Shown here in pieces: positions 44,311-52,850 of a DNA stretch of 64,000 nucleotides. Both the position numbers and the translations under genes were made by a program. The DNA is from Conchiformibius steedae (GTDB lineage Bacteria; Pseudomonadota; Gammaproteobacteria; Burkholderiales; Neisseriaceae). The notes under the pieces are model-generated. The model worked only from the letters and a program-made list of their open reading frames with translations, did no database searches and was not told the origin of the DNA. The DNA lies in assembly GCF_014054725.1 (NCBI RefSeq), contig NZ_CP059563.1, forward strand, positions 1,329,749 to 1,393,748, read 5' to 3'. The number at the start of each line of letters is the position of its first letter. Position 1 is the stretch's first letter.

Positions 44311-45804
44311 TTACTCTTCAATCCAGTTTTGTGCCGCTTTAACGGCTTTATGCCAGTAATGCAGCACATGGGCGGCGCGTTCCGCACTCATTTCGGGTTG
44401 GAACACGCGGTCTTTTTGCCATTGCTGGGCGATTTCTGCGGTGTCTTTCCAGAAGCCGACCGCCAAACCCGCCAAATACGCTGCGCCCAAAGCGGTGGTT
44501 TCCAAGATTTTCGGGCGCACGGTATCAAATTGGAACACGTCTGCCTGAATCTGCATCAGCAGGTCGCTGGCGCTGGCGCCGCCGTCCACACGGAATTCTT
44601 TGGTGGATGCGCCTACGTCTTTTTCCATCGCTTTCACAATATCAAACACTTGCAGGGCGATGCCTTCCAAAGTGGCGCGAGCGATGTGTCCGTCTGTGGT
44701 GCCGCGGGTGATGCCCATAATCGTACCGCGTGCGTATTGGTCCCAATAAGGTGCGCCCATGCCCGCCAAACACGGCACAAAATACACGCCGCCGTTGTCT
44801 TCCACCGTTTCCGCCAAGCTGTTGATGGCATCAGAAGTACGCACCAAGCGCAAGCCGTCACGCACCCACTGCACCGCCGCACCGCCGACAAATACGCCGC
44901 CTTCCAGCGCGTACGTGGTTTCGCCGCCGATTTGCCATGCCACGGTAGAAAGCAGGTTGTTTTGCGATTCCACCACTTCGCTGCCTGTGTTCATCAGCAG
45001 GAAACAGCCTGTGCCGTAAGTGTTTTTCACCATGCCTTTTTCGGTACACATCTGCCCGAACAAAGCGGCTTGCTGGTCGCCCGCAATGCCTGCAATCGGT
45101 ACTTTGCCGCCACTGATAAAGCGCGAATCCACATAGCCGTAAACCTCGCTGCTGGATTTGACTTCGGGCAACAGCGAACGCGGAATATTAAACAGTTGCA
45201 GCAGTTCATCGTCCCACGCCATGTCGCGGATATTAAACAACATGGTACGGCTGGCGTTGCTGGGGTCGGTAACGTGTACTTTTCCGCCCGTCAGCTTCCA
45301 CAGCAGCCAAGTATCTACCGTACCGAATGCCAGTTCTCCGCGCTCGGCTTTTTCGCGCGCGCCTGCTACATTGTCCAGCAACCAGCGGATTTTGCTGGCA
45401 GAAAAATAAGCGTCAATCACCAAGCCTGTTTTGTGGCGAATCAGCTCGCCATAAGGCTCTTTCAGCGTGTCGCAAAAACGCGCGGTGCGGCGGTCCTGCC
45501 ACACAATGGCGTTGGCAATCGGTTCGCCCGTGTGTCTGTCCCACACCATGGTGGTTTCGCGCTGGTTGGTAATGCCTACGGCAGCGATTTCATCGGCGGG
45601 AATATCGGTTTTGGCGATGACTTCGCTCAACACGGAAACCTGCGAACTCCAAATTTCGTGCGGGTCGTGTTCCACCCAGCCCGGTTCGGGGAAGTATTGG
45701 GGGAAGTCTTTTTGGGCGACATTGATAACCGAACCTGCGTGGTCAAAAACAATGGCGCGTGATGAGGTGGTGCCTTGGTCAAGTGAAATAATGTATTTGG
45801 GCAT
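44311..45804 (-). CDS. glpK: Glycerol kinase
   Basis: 497 residues. [45 protein letters not shown] and [15 protein letters not shown] are FGGY-family ATP and glycerol motifs of GlpK. It phosphorylates imported glycerol to glycerol-3-phosphate for GlpD. The Correia-like element at 45838-45943 lies in the 158-bp gap between this gene and glpD, directly upstream of its start, so it may alter expression of glpK relative to glpD. Confidence 0.97.
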   Translation of the reverse strand: MPKYIISLDQGTTSSRAIVFDHAGSVINVAQKDFPQYFPEPGWVEHDPHEIWSSQVSVLSEVIAKTDIPADEIAAVGITNQRETTMVWDRHTGEPIANAIVWQDRRTARFCDTLKEPYGELIRHKTGLVIDAYFSASKIRWLLDNVAGAREKAERGELAFGTVDTWLLWKLTGGKVHVTDPSNASRTMLFNIRDMAWDDELLQLFNIPRSLLPEVKSSSEVYGYVDSRFISGGKVPIAGIAGDQQAALFGQMCTEKGMVKNTYGTGCFLLMNTGSEVVESQNNLLSTVAWQIGGETTYALEGGVFVGGAAVQWVRDGLRLVRTSDAINSLAETVEDNGGVYFVPCLAGMGAPYWDQYARGTIMGITRGTTDGHIARATLEGIALQVFDIVKAMEKDVGASTKEFRVDGGASASDLLMQIQADVFQFDTVRPKILETTALGAAYLAGLAVGFWKDTAEIAQQWQKDRVFQPEMSAERAAHVLHYWHKAVKAAQNWIEE

Positions 45805-45837
45805 AACGTGGCTCCCAATGGGTTGGCTGAAGAAATA

Positions 45838-45943
45838 TAGTTAAAATGCTTGATTTCCCATACCGCGTTGGCGCTGCCTTGCCGTATTCTTCATACTGTC
45901 TGCGGCAGCGCCGCCTTGTCTGGAAAATCAATCCTTTTAACTA
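45838..45943 (+). repeat. Correia-like palindromic element (long copy) between glpD and glpK
   Basis: The ends are TAGTTAAAATGCTTGATTTCC and the near-complement at 45922-45943 (about 18 of 21 matching). Inside, GGCGCTGCC (45870-45878) pairs with GGCAGCGCC (45904-45912). The core reads CCTTGCCGTATTCTTCATAC then TGTCTGCGGCAGCGCC and GCCTTGTCTGG, resembling the core of Neisseria Correia elements as recalled. Its outer parts align with the copy at 8318-8387. Confidence 0.8.
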
Positions 45944-45962
45944 ACTACACAATCTTTTAAAT

Positions 45963-47528
45963 TTAAAGTAAATACTGTTGGGCTAATGCGCGGAACTGCT
46001 CGGTTTCGCTGTGAACTTTGGCTTCGTCCCAGCCCAAACGTTCGCCGATAAAGCGGGCAACGGCGGGGGCGCATTCGGCGGCGGCAGCCGCGTCTAAAAA
46101 CAGCAGACGGATGCGGCGTGCCAAAACGTCTTCCAAGCTGTGCGCGGCTTCGTGTTCTAATGCCCATTGCACTTGTGCATAGGTGTAGGGGTGGGCGGGG
46201 TGCAGGGTTTGCGCCAGTTGTGCATCGCTTTGTTCTAAAGCGGTAATCTGTTCGGCTTCGCCACCGTAAACCGACAGACGCGATTGCCCGAACGATTCTT
46301 TTGCGCCCGCTGCGCCGTGCAGGGGCAGGTTTTCGGTGCGACAAGCAGCGGCAGGCAGCAGACCGTGGGCGATGGCTTTATCGATACCGTCTTGCGCCAT
46401 TTGACGGTAAGTCGTCCATTTTCCGCCAAAAATATTCACCAATCCCGATGCGCTGATTTCTACCTGATGGCTGCGTGATACTTCCTTACTGCTTTGTCCG
46501 CTGTCGGCAGGTTTCACCAAGGGGCGCAAGCCCGCAAACACGCTTTTCACATCTGCTGCGGTGGGGGCGCGGCTTAAATATTCGCCCAAGGTGTCCAAAA
46601 TAAACTGCACTTCTTCCGCCAAGGGTTTGGGTTCGTAATCGGCAGCGGGAACGGGGGTATCCGTCGTGCCTGCCAACAGCTTGCCATGCCACGGAATGGC
46701 GAACAACACGCGCCCATCGCTGGTTTCAGGCACCATCAGCGCGTCTGTGCCAGCCAAAAAGTCGCCGTCCAATACCAAATGAATGCCCTGACTGAGCAAA
46801 ATGCGCGGCGCAGCAGCGGCATCGTCCCACGCCAGCACATCGGCGGTAAACGCGCCCGCTGCATTCACCACACATTTGGCGGATACAGTATATTCGCCGC
46901 CGCCGAGTGTGTCGCGGCAACGCACGCCGCAGATTTTGCCTGCATCGTTTTTGTCTAAAGCGGTAACCGCGCAATGGTTTAATACTGTGCCACCGTGGTC
47001 GGCAATGCTGCGTGCCAAGGATAATGCCAAACGGGCATCGTCAAATTGTCCGTCAAAATAGCACACGCCCGAAGCGCGTTTTTCGGCGCGTACCGCAGGC
47101 AGGCGTGAAGCGGTTTCGCCATAGCCCAAATAACGGGTGCGCCCGATGCCCAATTTGCCCGCCAAACGGTCGTACAGCCACAAGCCCGCCATATAGTAGG
47201 CACTTTTGCAGGTGTTGGGGCTGGGGATAATAAACGGTTGGGCGTGAAACAGGTGCGGGGCGTTACGCGCCAAGCGTCCGCGTTCGCGCAGGGCTTCCAT
47301 TACCAAAGGCAGATTGCCTTGTGCCAAATAACGCACACCGCCGTGTAGTAGCTTGGTGGAACGGCTGGACGTGCCTTTGGCAAAATCGTGGGCTTCCAGC
47401 AGCAGGGTGGTAAAACCACGGGTAACGGCATCCAACGCCACGCCCAAACCCGTTGCGCCGCCGCCGATCACCACCACATCCCATGTTTGTTGCGCGTTTA
47501 AACGCGCCAGCATCTCATTTCTATTCAT
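45963..47528 (-). CDS. glpD: Aerobic glycerol-3-phosphate dehydrogenase
   Basis: 521 residues from MNRNEMLARL behind AAGGAAATTTG. The FAD motif is VVVIGGGATGLGVALDAVTRG, followed by GTSSRSTKLLHGGVRYLAQG, hallmarks of GlpD. The C-terminal segment contains IRLLFLDAAAAAEC-type sequence (RIRLLFLDAA). It oxidises glycerol-3-phosphate to dihydroxyacetone phosphate at the inner membrane and passes electrons to quinone. It is the first gene of the glycerol cluster. Confidence 0.96.
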   Translation of the reverse strand: MNRNEMLARLNAQQTWDVVVIGGGATGLGVALDAVTRGFTTLLLEAHDFAKGTSSRSTKLLHGGVRYLAQGNLPLVMEALRERGRLARNAPHLFHAQPFIIPSPNTCKSAYYMAGLWLYDRLAGKLGIGRTRYLGYGETASRLPAVRAEKRASGVCYFDGQFDDARLALSLARSIADHGGTVLNHCAVTALDKNDAGKICGVRCRDTLGGGEYTVSAKCVVNAAGAFTADVLAWDDAAAAPRILLSQGIHLVLDGDFLAGTDALMVPETSDGRVLFAIPWHGKLLAGTTDTPVPAADYEPKPLAEEVQFILDTLGEYLSRAPTAADVKSVFAGLRPLVKPADSGQSSKEVSRSHQVEISASGLVNIFGGKWTTYRQMAQDGIDKAIAHGLLPAAACRTENLPLHGAAGAKESFGQSRLSVYGGEAEQITALEQSDAQLAQTLHPAHPYTYAQVQWALEHEAAHSLEDVLARRIRLLFLDAAAAAECAPAVARFIGERLGWDEAKVHSETEQFRALAQQYLL

Positions 47529-47649
47529 CAAATTTCCTTAATTTAACCTTAAGACGGTGGCGGCATTCTGCACCATTCGCAGGGGCGCGGGCAAGGGCAT
47601 TGTGCGGGAAGATTGGTTTGTATGCGGATTTTTTGATAAGTCTCAAACA

Positions 47650-48315
47650 CTAATTCTGCCAATTAATGGGCGTTAAACCGTGTTGTTGCAGATAGGCATT
47701 TGCCTGCGAAAAATGACGGCAGCCGAAAAAGCCTCGGTAGGCAGACAGGGGCGAAGGGTGAGGCGCTTTTAACACCAAATGGCGTTGCGTATCCACAAAT
47801 GCGGCTTTGCGTTGTGCGTGTCCGCCCCACAGCATAAAAACCAAATGCTCGCGGTGTGCGTCCAATTGGGCAATGACGCGGTCGGTAAAGGTTTCCCAAC
47901 CGTAATCGGCGTGGGAATTGGCTTGGTGGGCGCGGACGGTCAACACGGTGTTGAGCAGCAGTACGCCCTGTTGCGCCCACGAAGTCAGGCAACCGTGCGC
48001 GGGCGCGGTAAAGCCTGCAATATCTTCAGAAAGTTCTTTGTAAATATTTAATAAAGACGGCGGCACCACCACGCCTTTTTGTACCGAAAACGCCAAACCG
48101 TGCGCCTGATTGACATTGTGATAAGGGTCTTGCCCCAAAATCACCACTTTAACATCGGCAAATTCGGTGTGGCGGAAAGCGTTAAACACATCGGCGGCAG
48201 GCGGATAAACGGTTTGTCCGCTTTCGCGTTCGGCGCGTACGCGCTGCAAAATCTGTTGGAAATAAGGTTGCGCTTTTTCCGCGCCGATGGCTTGCTGCCA
48301 AGTTTGCATCATCAT
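47650..48315 (-). CDS. ung: Uracil-DNA glycosylase
   Basis: 221 residues. [20 protein letters not shown] contains the catalytic Asp63 and the water-activating loop; LLLNTVLTV holds the uracil-binding Asn; [15 protein letters not shown] contains His186 and the minor-groove loop. It removes uracil from DNA to start base-excision repair. Three adjacent Met codons (48315, 48312, 48309) leave the exact start open. A TATAAT at 48366-48371 on the minus strand is a plausible -10. Confidence 0.96.
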   Translation of the reverse strand: MMMQTWQQAIGAEKAQPYFQQILQRVRAERESGQTVYPPAADVFNAFRHTEFADVKVVILGQDPYHNVNQAHGLAFSVQKGVVVPPSLLNIYKELSEDIAGFTAPAHGCLTSWAQQGVLLLNTVLTVRAHQANSHADYGWETFTDRVIAQLDAHREHLVFMLWGGHAQRKAAFVDTQRHLVLKAPHPSPLSAYRGFFGCRHFSQANAYLQQHGLTPINWQN

Positions 48316-48424
48316 GGTAAAAAGGGACGGAACGCCGCCGAAATCGGGTGAAATAGGGAAGGGGGATTATAACGCGGACACTGTGCTTTGGGGCAAGGCG
48401 TGTGTGCCTATTGGGTAAAAGTGC

Positions 48425-48455
48425 TTGAAAAAATGGCTGTGTGTGTGATTATAAT
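48425..48455 (+). promoter_or_regulatory. Promoter of the pqi cluster
   Basis: TTGAAA and a consensus TATAAT separated by 19 nt, 29 nt upstream of the preferred pqiA start codon. Confidence 0.55.
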
Positions 48456-48484
48456 GGGACGTTTGAGTTTGAAAAGGCTTGGTT

Positions 48485-49786
48485 TTGAAACTGCCCGTCC
48501 GTATTGCCAAACGTTACGCCCAGCAAAAATGGCTGCAACGTTACCTGCCTTCGGCAACCCTGCCCGCGCATCAGGTGGATTGTCCCGAATGCGGTTTGCG
48601 CGTGTCGCTGCCCAAATTGCGGCAGGGGCAGCAGGCGGATTGTCCGCGTTGCGGCGGACATTTGGTGCGGGTAGAGTACAACCCTTATTTACTGCCATTG
48701 GCATTGGCATTGGCGGGATTGATTGTGATGGCGCTGGTGTACAGCCAGATGTTTGCCACCGTGCGTTTGGGCAGTGCGTTTGCCTATTTAACGCTGCCGC
48801 AGATGGTGGCATCGCTGGTGGGGCAGGACGACGGCTTTCTCGGTACGGTGTTGGTGGTGTTTACCTTTGGCGTACCCGCCTTGTTTTTGCTGATGTGCCT
48901 GTATGTGTATTGGTCACTGTTGAGCCAAGCGCCGTTTCCCTATTTGTTGTATGTGGCGCGTGCGCTGACGCGTTTGCGCCATTGGCTGATGGCAGATGTG
49001 TTTTTTATTTCGGTGTTGGTGGCAGACATCAAAATGAGCGCGGTGGCACAGGTAAAATTTGGCGCGGCGTTTTGGCTGATGCCTGTGTTGGCGTTGATTT
49101 TATTGAGATTGGTGCAAGCTGTTCCCGCGCATTGGCTGTATTTTCAAATCCGCCGCAGCGAAAACCACGATTTGTTTCAAACGGCTGCACACAGCCAAAC
49201 GGTGTGTTGTACGCGCTGCCTGTATTTTCGTCCGCAAGACGAAGCGGAATGCGGGGTGTGCGGTTCGGATGTGTTTGACCGCCGTCCACACAGCCTGAAG
49301 CTGTCGTTTTATTTTTTGCTGGCGGCAACGATTTTGTATATTCCCGCTAATCTGCTGCCGATTATGATTTCGGAAAACCCGCTTGCCAAAGACGTGAGTA
49401 CCATTTTGGGCGGCATTCTGTATATGTGGGGCGAGGGCGACAAGCTGATTGCGGTAATTATTTTTAGTGCCAGCATTGCCGTACCCAGCTTAAAAATTAT
49501 TTCTATGGCACTGCTACTGTACAGCGCGAAAGTGAAGCCGCTGCTGTCGGTGGAACGGCTGTCGCTGCAATACCGTTTAACCGAAGCGGTGGGGCGGTGG
49601 TCGATGATTGATATTTTTGTGATTATTATCCTGATGAGTGCGTTTCACACGCCTGTGGCGCGGGTAACGCCCGGTCCTGCGGCGATGTATTTTTGCTTGG
49701 TGGTGCTGCTCACCATGTGGTCGGCGTATTTTTTTGACGTGCGCCTGATTTGGGATTGGAAAACACGGCAGCATACAAATGACTAG
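48485..49786 (+). CDS. pqiA: Paraquat-inducible protein A / LetA-like membrane protein
   Basis: 433 residues. I choose the TTG at 48485 (MKLPVRIAKR), 7 nt after AAAAGG; another TTG at 48479 would sit on the ribosome-binding site. Two zinc-ribbon-like cysteine clusters precede each membrane half: DCPECG with DCPRCGG near residues 30-60, and CCTRC with CGVCG near 240-260. About eight helices follow the PqiA pattern. PqiA/LetA works with MCE proteins in lipid movement between the inner and outer membranes. It is the first gene of a cluster with pqiB and pqiC. Confidence 0.9.
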   Translation: MKLPVRIAKRYAQQKWLQRYLPSATLPAHQVDCPECGLRVSLPKLRQGQQADCPRCGGHLVRVEYNPYLLPLALALAGLIVMALVYSQMFATVRLGSAFAYLTLPQMVASLVGQDDGFLGTVLVVFTFGVPALFLLMCLYVYWSLLSQAPFPYLLYVARALTRLRHWLMADVFFISVLVADIKMSAVAQVKFGAAFWLMPVLALILLRLVQAVPAHWLYFQIRRSENHDLFQTAAHSQTVCCTRCLYFRPQDEAECGVCGSDVFDRRPHSLKLSFYFLLAATILYIPANLLPIMISENPLAKDVSTILGGILYMWGEGDKLIAVIIFSASIAVPSLKIISMALLLYSAKVKPLLSVERLSLQYRLTEAVGRWSMIDIFVIIILMSAFHTPVARVTPGPAAMYFCLVVLLTMWSAYFFDVRLIWDWKTRQHTND

Positions 49787-49800
49787 AAAAGAGAAACATA

Positions 49801-50292
49801 ATGGATAAGCAGATAACGGAACAAAGCAGTCCGAACGCGAAAGACAGCTTATATGATGTATTTATTGTAACAATGGAACAGTTGGGGGGTATAATCAGCG
49901 GTTGTGTGTTTATGTTGCTAATTATTAACGTGAACATTGTTAATATGAGCATTAGGGAAATAGGGGATTATTTGTTTAAATTTGGTATCTGGGCTTGGGT
50001 GCTGGGTATGCCTGCGTCATCCCTGACGGCGCGTTCAGTACGCAAACGCGGCTTGCGGCGTAATTGGCAAGGCTGCCTGAAAACCGCCGCTTGGGGCGCA
50101 TGGTGGAACGCGTGGACATTGGGTATATTATTTAGCATGCTATTTTTTGCTTTTGTGATACTTTTTGAGGCAGGCAATGTGCCGCCTTGGTATATTGTGA
50201 TTATATACAGTATGCTGCTGACTGCGTTTTGCGGTGGCGTATCGACTGCGCTGCTGTCCATCTTTCTGCCCAAACCCGAAACAGACAAATAA
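49801..50292 (+). CDS. Hypothetical membrane protein inserted between pqiA and pqiB
   Basis: 163 residues with about four hydrophobic segments (IISGCVFMLLIINVNIVNM, FGIWAWVLGMPASS, LGILFSMLFFAFVILF, YIVIIYSMLLTAFCGGVS). A basic loop, RSVRKRGLRRNWQG, separates the first two pairs. AAGAGAAACATA precedes the ATG. I do not recognise the family. It lies 14 bp after pqiA and 49 bp before pqiB on the same strand, in a position with no counterpart in the standard pqiABC order, and it is locally AT-richer than its neighbours. A perfect uptake sequence lies inside it at 50070-50081. It may be an accessory transport subunit or a recent acquisition. Confidence 0.75.
   Translation: MDKQITEQSSPNAKDSLYDVFIVTMEQLGGIISGCVFMLLIINVNIVNMSIREIGDYLFKFGIWAWVLGMPASSLTARSVRKRGLRRNWQGCLKTAAWGAWWNAWTLGILFSMLFFAFVILFEAGNVPPWYIVIIYSMLLTAFCGGVSTALLSIFLPKPETDK
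50070..50081 (+). repeat. DNA uptake sequence inside the hypothetical pqi-cluster gene
   Basis: A perfect AGGCTGCCTGAA. It is an exact match to the 12-bp dialect of this genome and lies in the basic-loop region of the protein. Confidence 0.85.
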
Positions 50293-50341
50293 ATTTATTT
50301 TCAAAAAATATAAACCAATAATAGTTTTAAAATAAGCTGAT

Positions 50342-52084
50342 ATGATGAATCAAACCAATCAAGACCCTCCCCCCAGCCCCGCCAAAGTGCGCCAAACCGC
50401 CACTTTGGTTTCTACCGTGTGGCTGATTCCCCTGTTTGCTGCGATTGTGGCGGCGTGGCTGCTGGCGCAAAACATCCGCAGCAAAGGTCCTGAAATCACG
50501 CTGCTGATGGATAATGCAGAAGGCATTGAAGTCAATAATACTTCGGTGCGGATTTTAAATGTGGACGTGGGGCGTGTTACCCGCATCCGTTTGCAACCCG
50601 ACCAAAAAGGCGTGGAAATCACGGCGCGTTTAAACAAAGACGTGGAAGAGCTGATGCGTGAAGACACGCAGTTTTGGATTGTGAAACCGCGTATTGACCA
50701 AAACGGTATTACGGGTTTGGGTACGCTGGTGTCGGGGGCGTATATTGCCTTTTCGCCGGGGAAAAGCCGTAAGGAAGCGCGGGAATTTGCCGTGGCGGAA
50801 CTGCCGCCCGTTACCGCCATCGGACAAAGCGGTATCCGTGTGTATTTGTCGGGGAAAAACAGCCGCATGATTGGCGCGGGCAGTCCCGTTTTGTTTGAAA
50901 ATCATGTGGTGGGAACGGTGGAAAACGCCCATTTCCGCCCCGAAGACCAAACCGTTCATTATACGGTGTTTATCCGCAGTCCCAATGAAAGCCTGTTGAC
51001 TGCGTCCAGCCAATTTTGGTTGGACAGCGGCATCAGCATCCGCACAGACGGCACGGGCATCAATGTGCAAAGCCCGCCTTTGGGCGCGTTGCTGTCGGGC
51101 GCGATTGCCTTCCACACCCCGCACAACGGCGAAACCACTTCCCAGCCCGCCAAAAGTGGCGACGAGTTTAAAATTTACGAAAACCGTCAGGCATTGGAAC
51201 GCGAACCAGGGGAGCGCACCCTGTATTACACCGCGTTTTTCAGCGACTCGGTGCGCGGTTTGGAAGCGGGTGCGCCTGTGGAATACAAGGGCTTGAAAAT
51301 CGGTACGGTTGCCGATGTGCCTTATTTTGAAGATGGCGACAACCTGAAACTGTTGGAAAACGGGCGTATTCCCGTGCGTTTGCGCCTTGAACCGTATTTG
51401 TTGGAAAGCAACGGCAGCCGCGATACCCGCCAAAGCCGTGAGTATTGGCAGCAGCAGTTGCAAACGGCGTTAAACCGTGGCTTAAGCGCGTCCATTGTGT
51501 CCAATAATTTGGTTTTGGGCAGTAAAATGATTGAGTTGGGCGATGCGGCGGCAGGCGATGAGCTGTTGCGCCCCGCTGCCGAATACCACGGACACACGGT
51601 GATTCCCACCCGCAACGGCAGCGGTTTGGACGCTTTGCAGGCGCAGTTGGGTAAATTATTGGATAAATTAAACAAACTGCCGATTGAACAAACCCTTGGC
51701 GGGATTAACGGCAATTTGGCAGAATTGCAAACCACCTTAAAATCGGCGCAAAAAATGCTGGCTTCAGCCGAACGCGCTGTGCAGTCTGCTGATAAAACCA
51801 TTCGTTCTGCCGACAAAACCATTGGTTCGGCAGGTAAATTGGTCAGCAGCCGCGAAATTCAGCAAATGCCCGCCGAGTTAAACCGCACCTTGCAAGAATT
51901 GCGCCAAACCTTAAAAGGCGTGTCGCCCGAATCGCCCGTTTACCGCGATGTACAGCAAACGCTGCAAGGCATTGATCGAACGTTAAAAGATGTCAAACCT
52001 GTGATTGATACCTTGAAAGCCAAGCCCAATTCCTTGATTTTTGACAGCCACACCACCGACCCCACCCCGAAAGGAAAACCCTGA
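50342..52084 (+). CDS. pqiB: PqiB, MCE-domain lipid-transport protein
   Basis: 580 residues. After a short cytoplasmic segment, one helix (TVWLIPLFAAIVAAWLLA) anchors the protein. Three MCE domains follow, starting near GPEITLLMDNAEGIEVNN, GIRVYLSGKNSRMIGAGSP and LYYTAFFSDSVRGLEAGAPV, then a long coiled-coil C-terminus with repeats such as ERAVQSADKTIRSADKTIG. The three-MCE architecture matches PqiB, which forms a needle spanning the periplasm, rather than seven-MCE LetB. The gene ends on TGATG, shared with pqiC. An ATG three bases downstream is an alternative start. Confidence 0.92.
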   Translation: MMNQTNQDPPPSPAKVRQTATLVSTVWLIPLFAAIVAAWLLAQNIRSKGPEITLLMDNAEGIEVNNTSVRILNVDVGRVTRIRLQPDQKGVEITARLNKDVEELMREDTQFWIVKPRIDQNGITGLGTLVSGAYIAFSPGKSRKEAREFAVAELPPVTAIGQSGIRVYLSGKNSRMIGAGSPVLFENHVVGTVENAHFRPEDQTVHYTVFIRSPNESLLTASSQFWLDSGISIRTDGTGINVQSPPLGALLSGAIAFHTPHNGETTSQPAKSGDEFKIYENRQALEREPGERTLYYTAFFSDSVRGLEAGAPVEYKGLKIGTVADVPYFEDGDNLKLLENGRIPVRLRLEPYLLESNGSRDTRQSREYWQQQLQTALNRGLSASIVSNNLVLGSKMIELGDAAAGDELLRPAAEYHGHTVIPTRNGSGLDALQAQLGKLLDKLNKLPIEQTLGGINGNLAELQTTLKSAQKMLASAERAVQSADKTIRSADKTIGSAGKLVSSREIQQMPAELNRTLQELRQTLKGVSPESPVYRDVQQTLQGIDRTLKDVKPVIDTLKAKPNSLIFDSHTTDPTPKGKP

Positions 52085-52602
52085 TGCGCCGTTTTGCCTT
52101 TACGCTGGCGGCAGCGGCGGCATTATTGAGTGCCTGCGCCGCTGCCCCGCAAACAGAATATTACCAATTGCCCGACAGCGCTTTTCACGCGCCGCGCCAA
52201 ACGCTTACTGTATTAAATGTGGTGTTGGCAGAACCTTTAAACAGCAGCGGTTTGCTGTATCAGACTGACCCGCACCGCGTCAATATCGCCCAAAAAAACC
52301 TGTGGGCAGAACCTTTGCAACAGGCTTTGTCGTCTGCTTTGGCAAACAAACTCAACCGCATGGGTGGTGCGTTTCAGCCGCAGCATTTGGCAGCAGGCAA
52401 AACCGCCACGCTGACCGTGTATCTTGACCGCTTTCAAGGCACGTTTCACGGGCATACCGAAATCAGCGGTTACGCACAGCTCAGCAATGGCAGCATTCAG
52501 TCTTTTCAGGTGCAAACCCCGCAGCAGGGCGACGGCTATGGCGCGATGTTGGACAGCTTGAATCAGGGCTTGGACGAAGTGGCACGGCAGATTGCGCCTT
52601 GA
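52084..52602 (+). CDS. pqiC: PqiC/YmbA-like outer-membrane lipoprotein
   Basis: 172 residues. The signal peptide ends in the lipobox LLSAC at about Cys18, followed by a mature domain starting TEYYQLPDSAFH, as in the PqiC/YmbA (ABC-type auxiliary) family. It overlaps pqiB by TGATG and probably docks the PqiB needle at the outer membrane. The stop region contains the -35 of the next promoter (52599-52604). Confidence 0.88.
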   Translation: MRRFAFTLAAAAALLSACAAAPQTEYYQLPDSAFHAPRQTLTVLNVVLAEPLNSSGLLYQTDPHRVNIAQKNLWAEPLQQALSSALANKLNRMGGAFQPQHLAAGKTATLTVYLDRFQGTFHGHTEISGYAQLSNGSIQSFQVQTPQQGDGYGAMLDSLNQGLDEVARQIAP

Positions 52603-52627
52603 CTTTTGCGCCCGTGCCTTGTATTAT
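52599..52627 (+). promoter_or_regulatory. Strong sigma70 promoter for the DEAD-box helicase
   Basis: TTGACT, a 17-nt spacer and TATTAT. The -35 overlaps the pqiC stop codon. The expected start is near 52634, giving a leader of about 215 nt. Confidence 0.7.
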
Positions 52628-52633
52628 CCGCCG

Positions 52634-52850
52634 CTTCTTTATGAAGCCATCGTCTTCAGCCAACCCCATTACCGTTTGGTATTCTGTTTTGCGCCCTATG
52701 CGGCGCGTTTCCGATTGCAGGTTGTCGCCGATGTAACCACTGGTTCAGCCAGCGACAACGCTTGTCCGTAATTTTTTTACCCGACACCCATGCTTCAAGG
52801 CTGCCTGAACACCGTTCAGGCGGAAAGTTGTTGTTTCTTTTAGGAAGAAA
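52634..52850 (+). promoter_or_regulatory. Long structured 5' leader of the helicase gene
   Basis: Hairpin one: GTTGTCGC (52721-52728) with GCGACAAC (52752-52759), containing an inner AACCA-C-TGGTT. Hairpin two: GCCTGAAC-acc-GTTCAGGC (52803-52821), whose left arm is part of a perfect uptake sequence (AGGCTGCCTGAA, 52798-52809). The ribosome-binding site TAGGAAGAAA follows. DEAD-box helicase genes often have long regulatory leaders. Nothing else, including a gene, is seen here. Confidence 0.45.

Noticed and set aside
44287-45762. 491-codon plus-strand frame over glpK
   Set aside because: Complete antisense of glycerol kinase; long only because of codon bias.
52640-52780. Correia-like element upstream of the helicase
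   Set aside because: The hairpin lacks the TATAG ends and the GCCTTGTCTG core of the two accepted copies.
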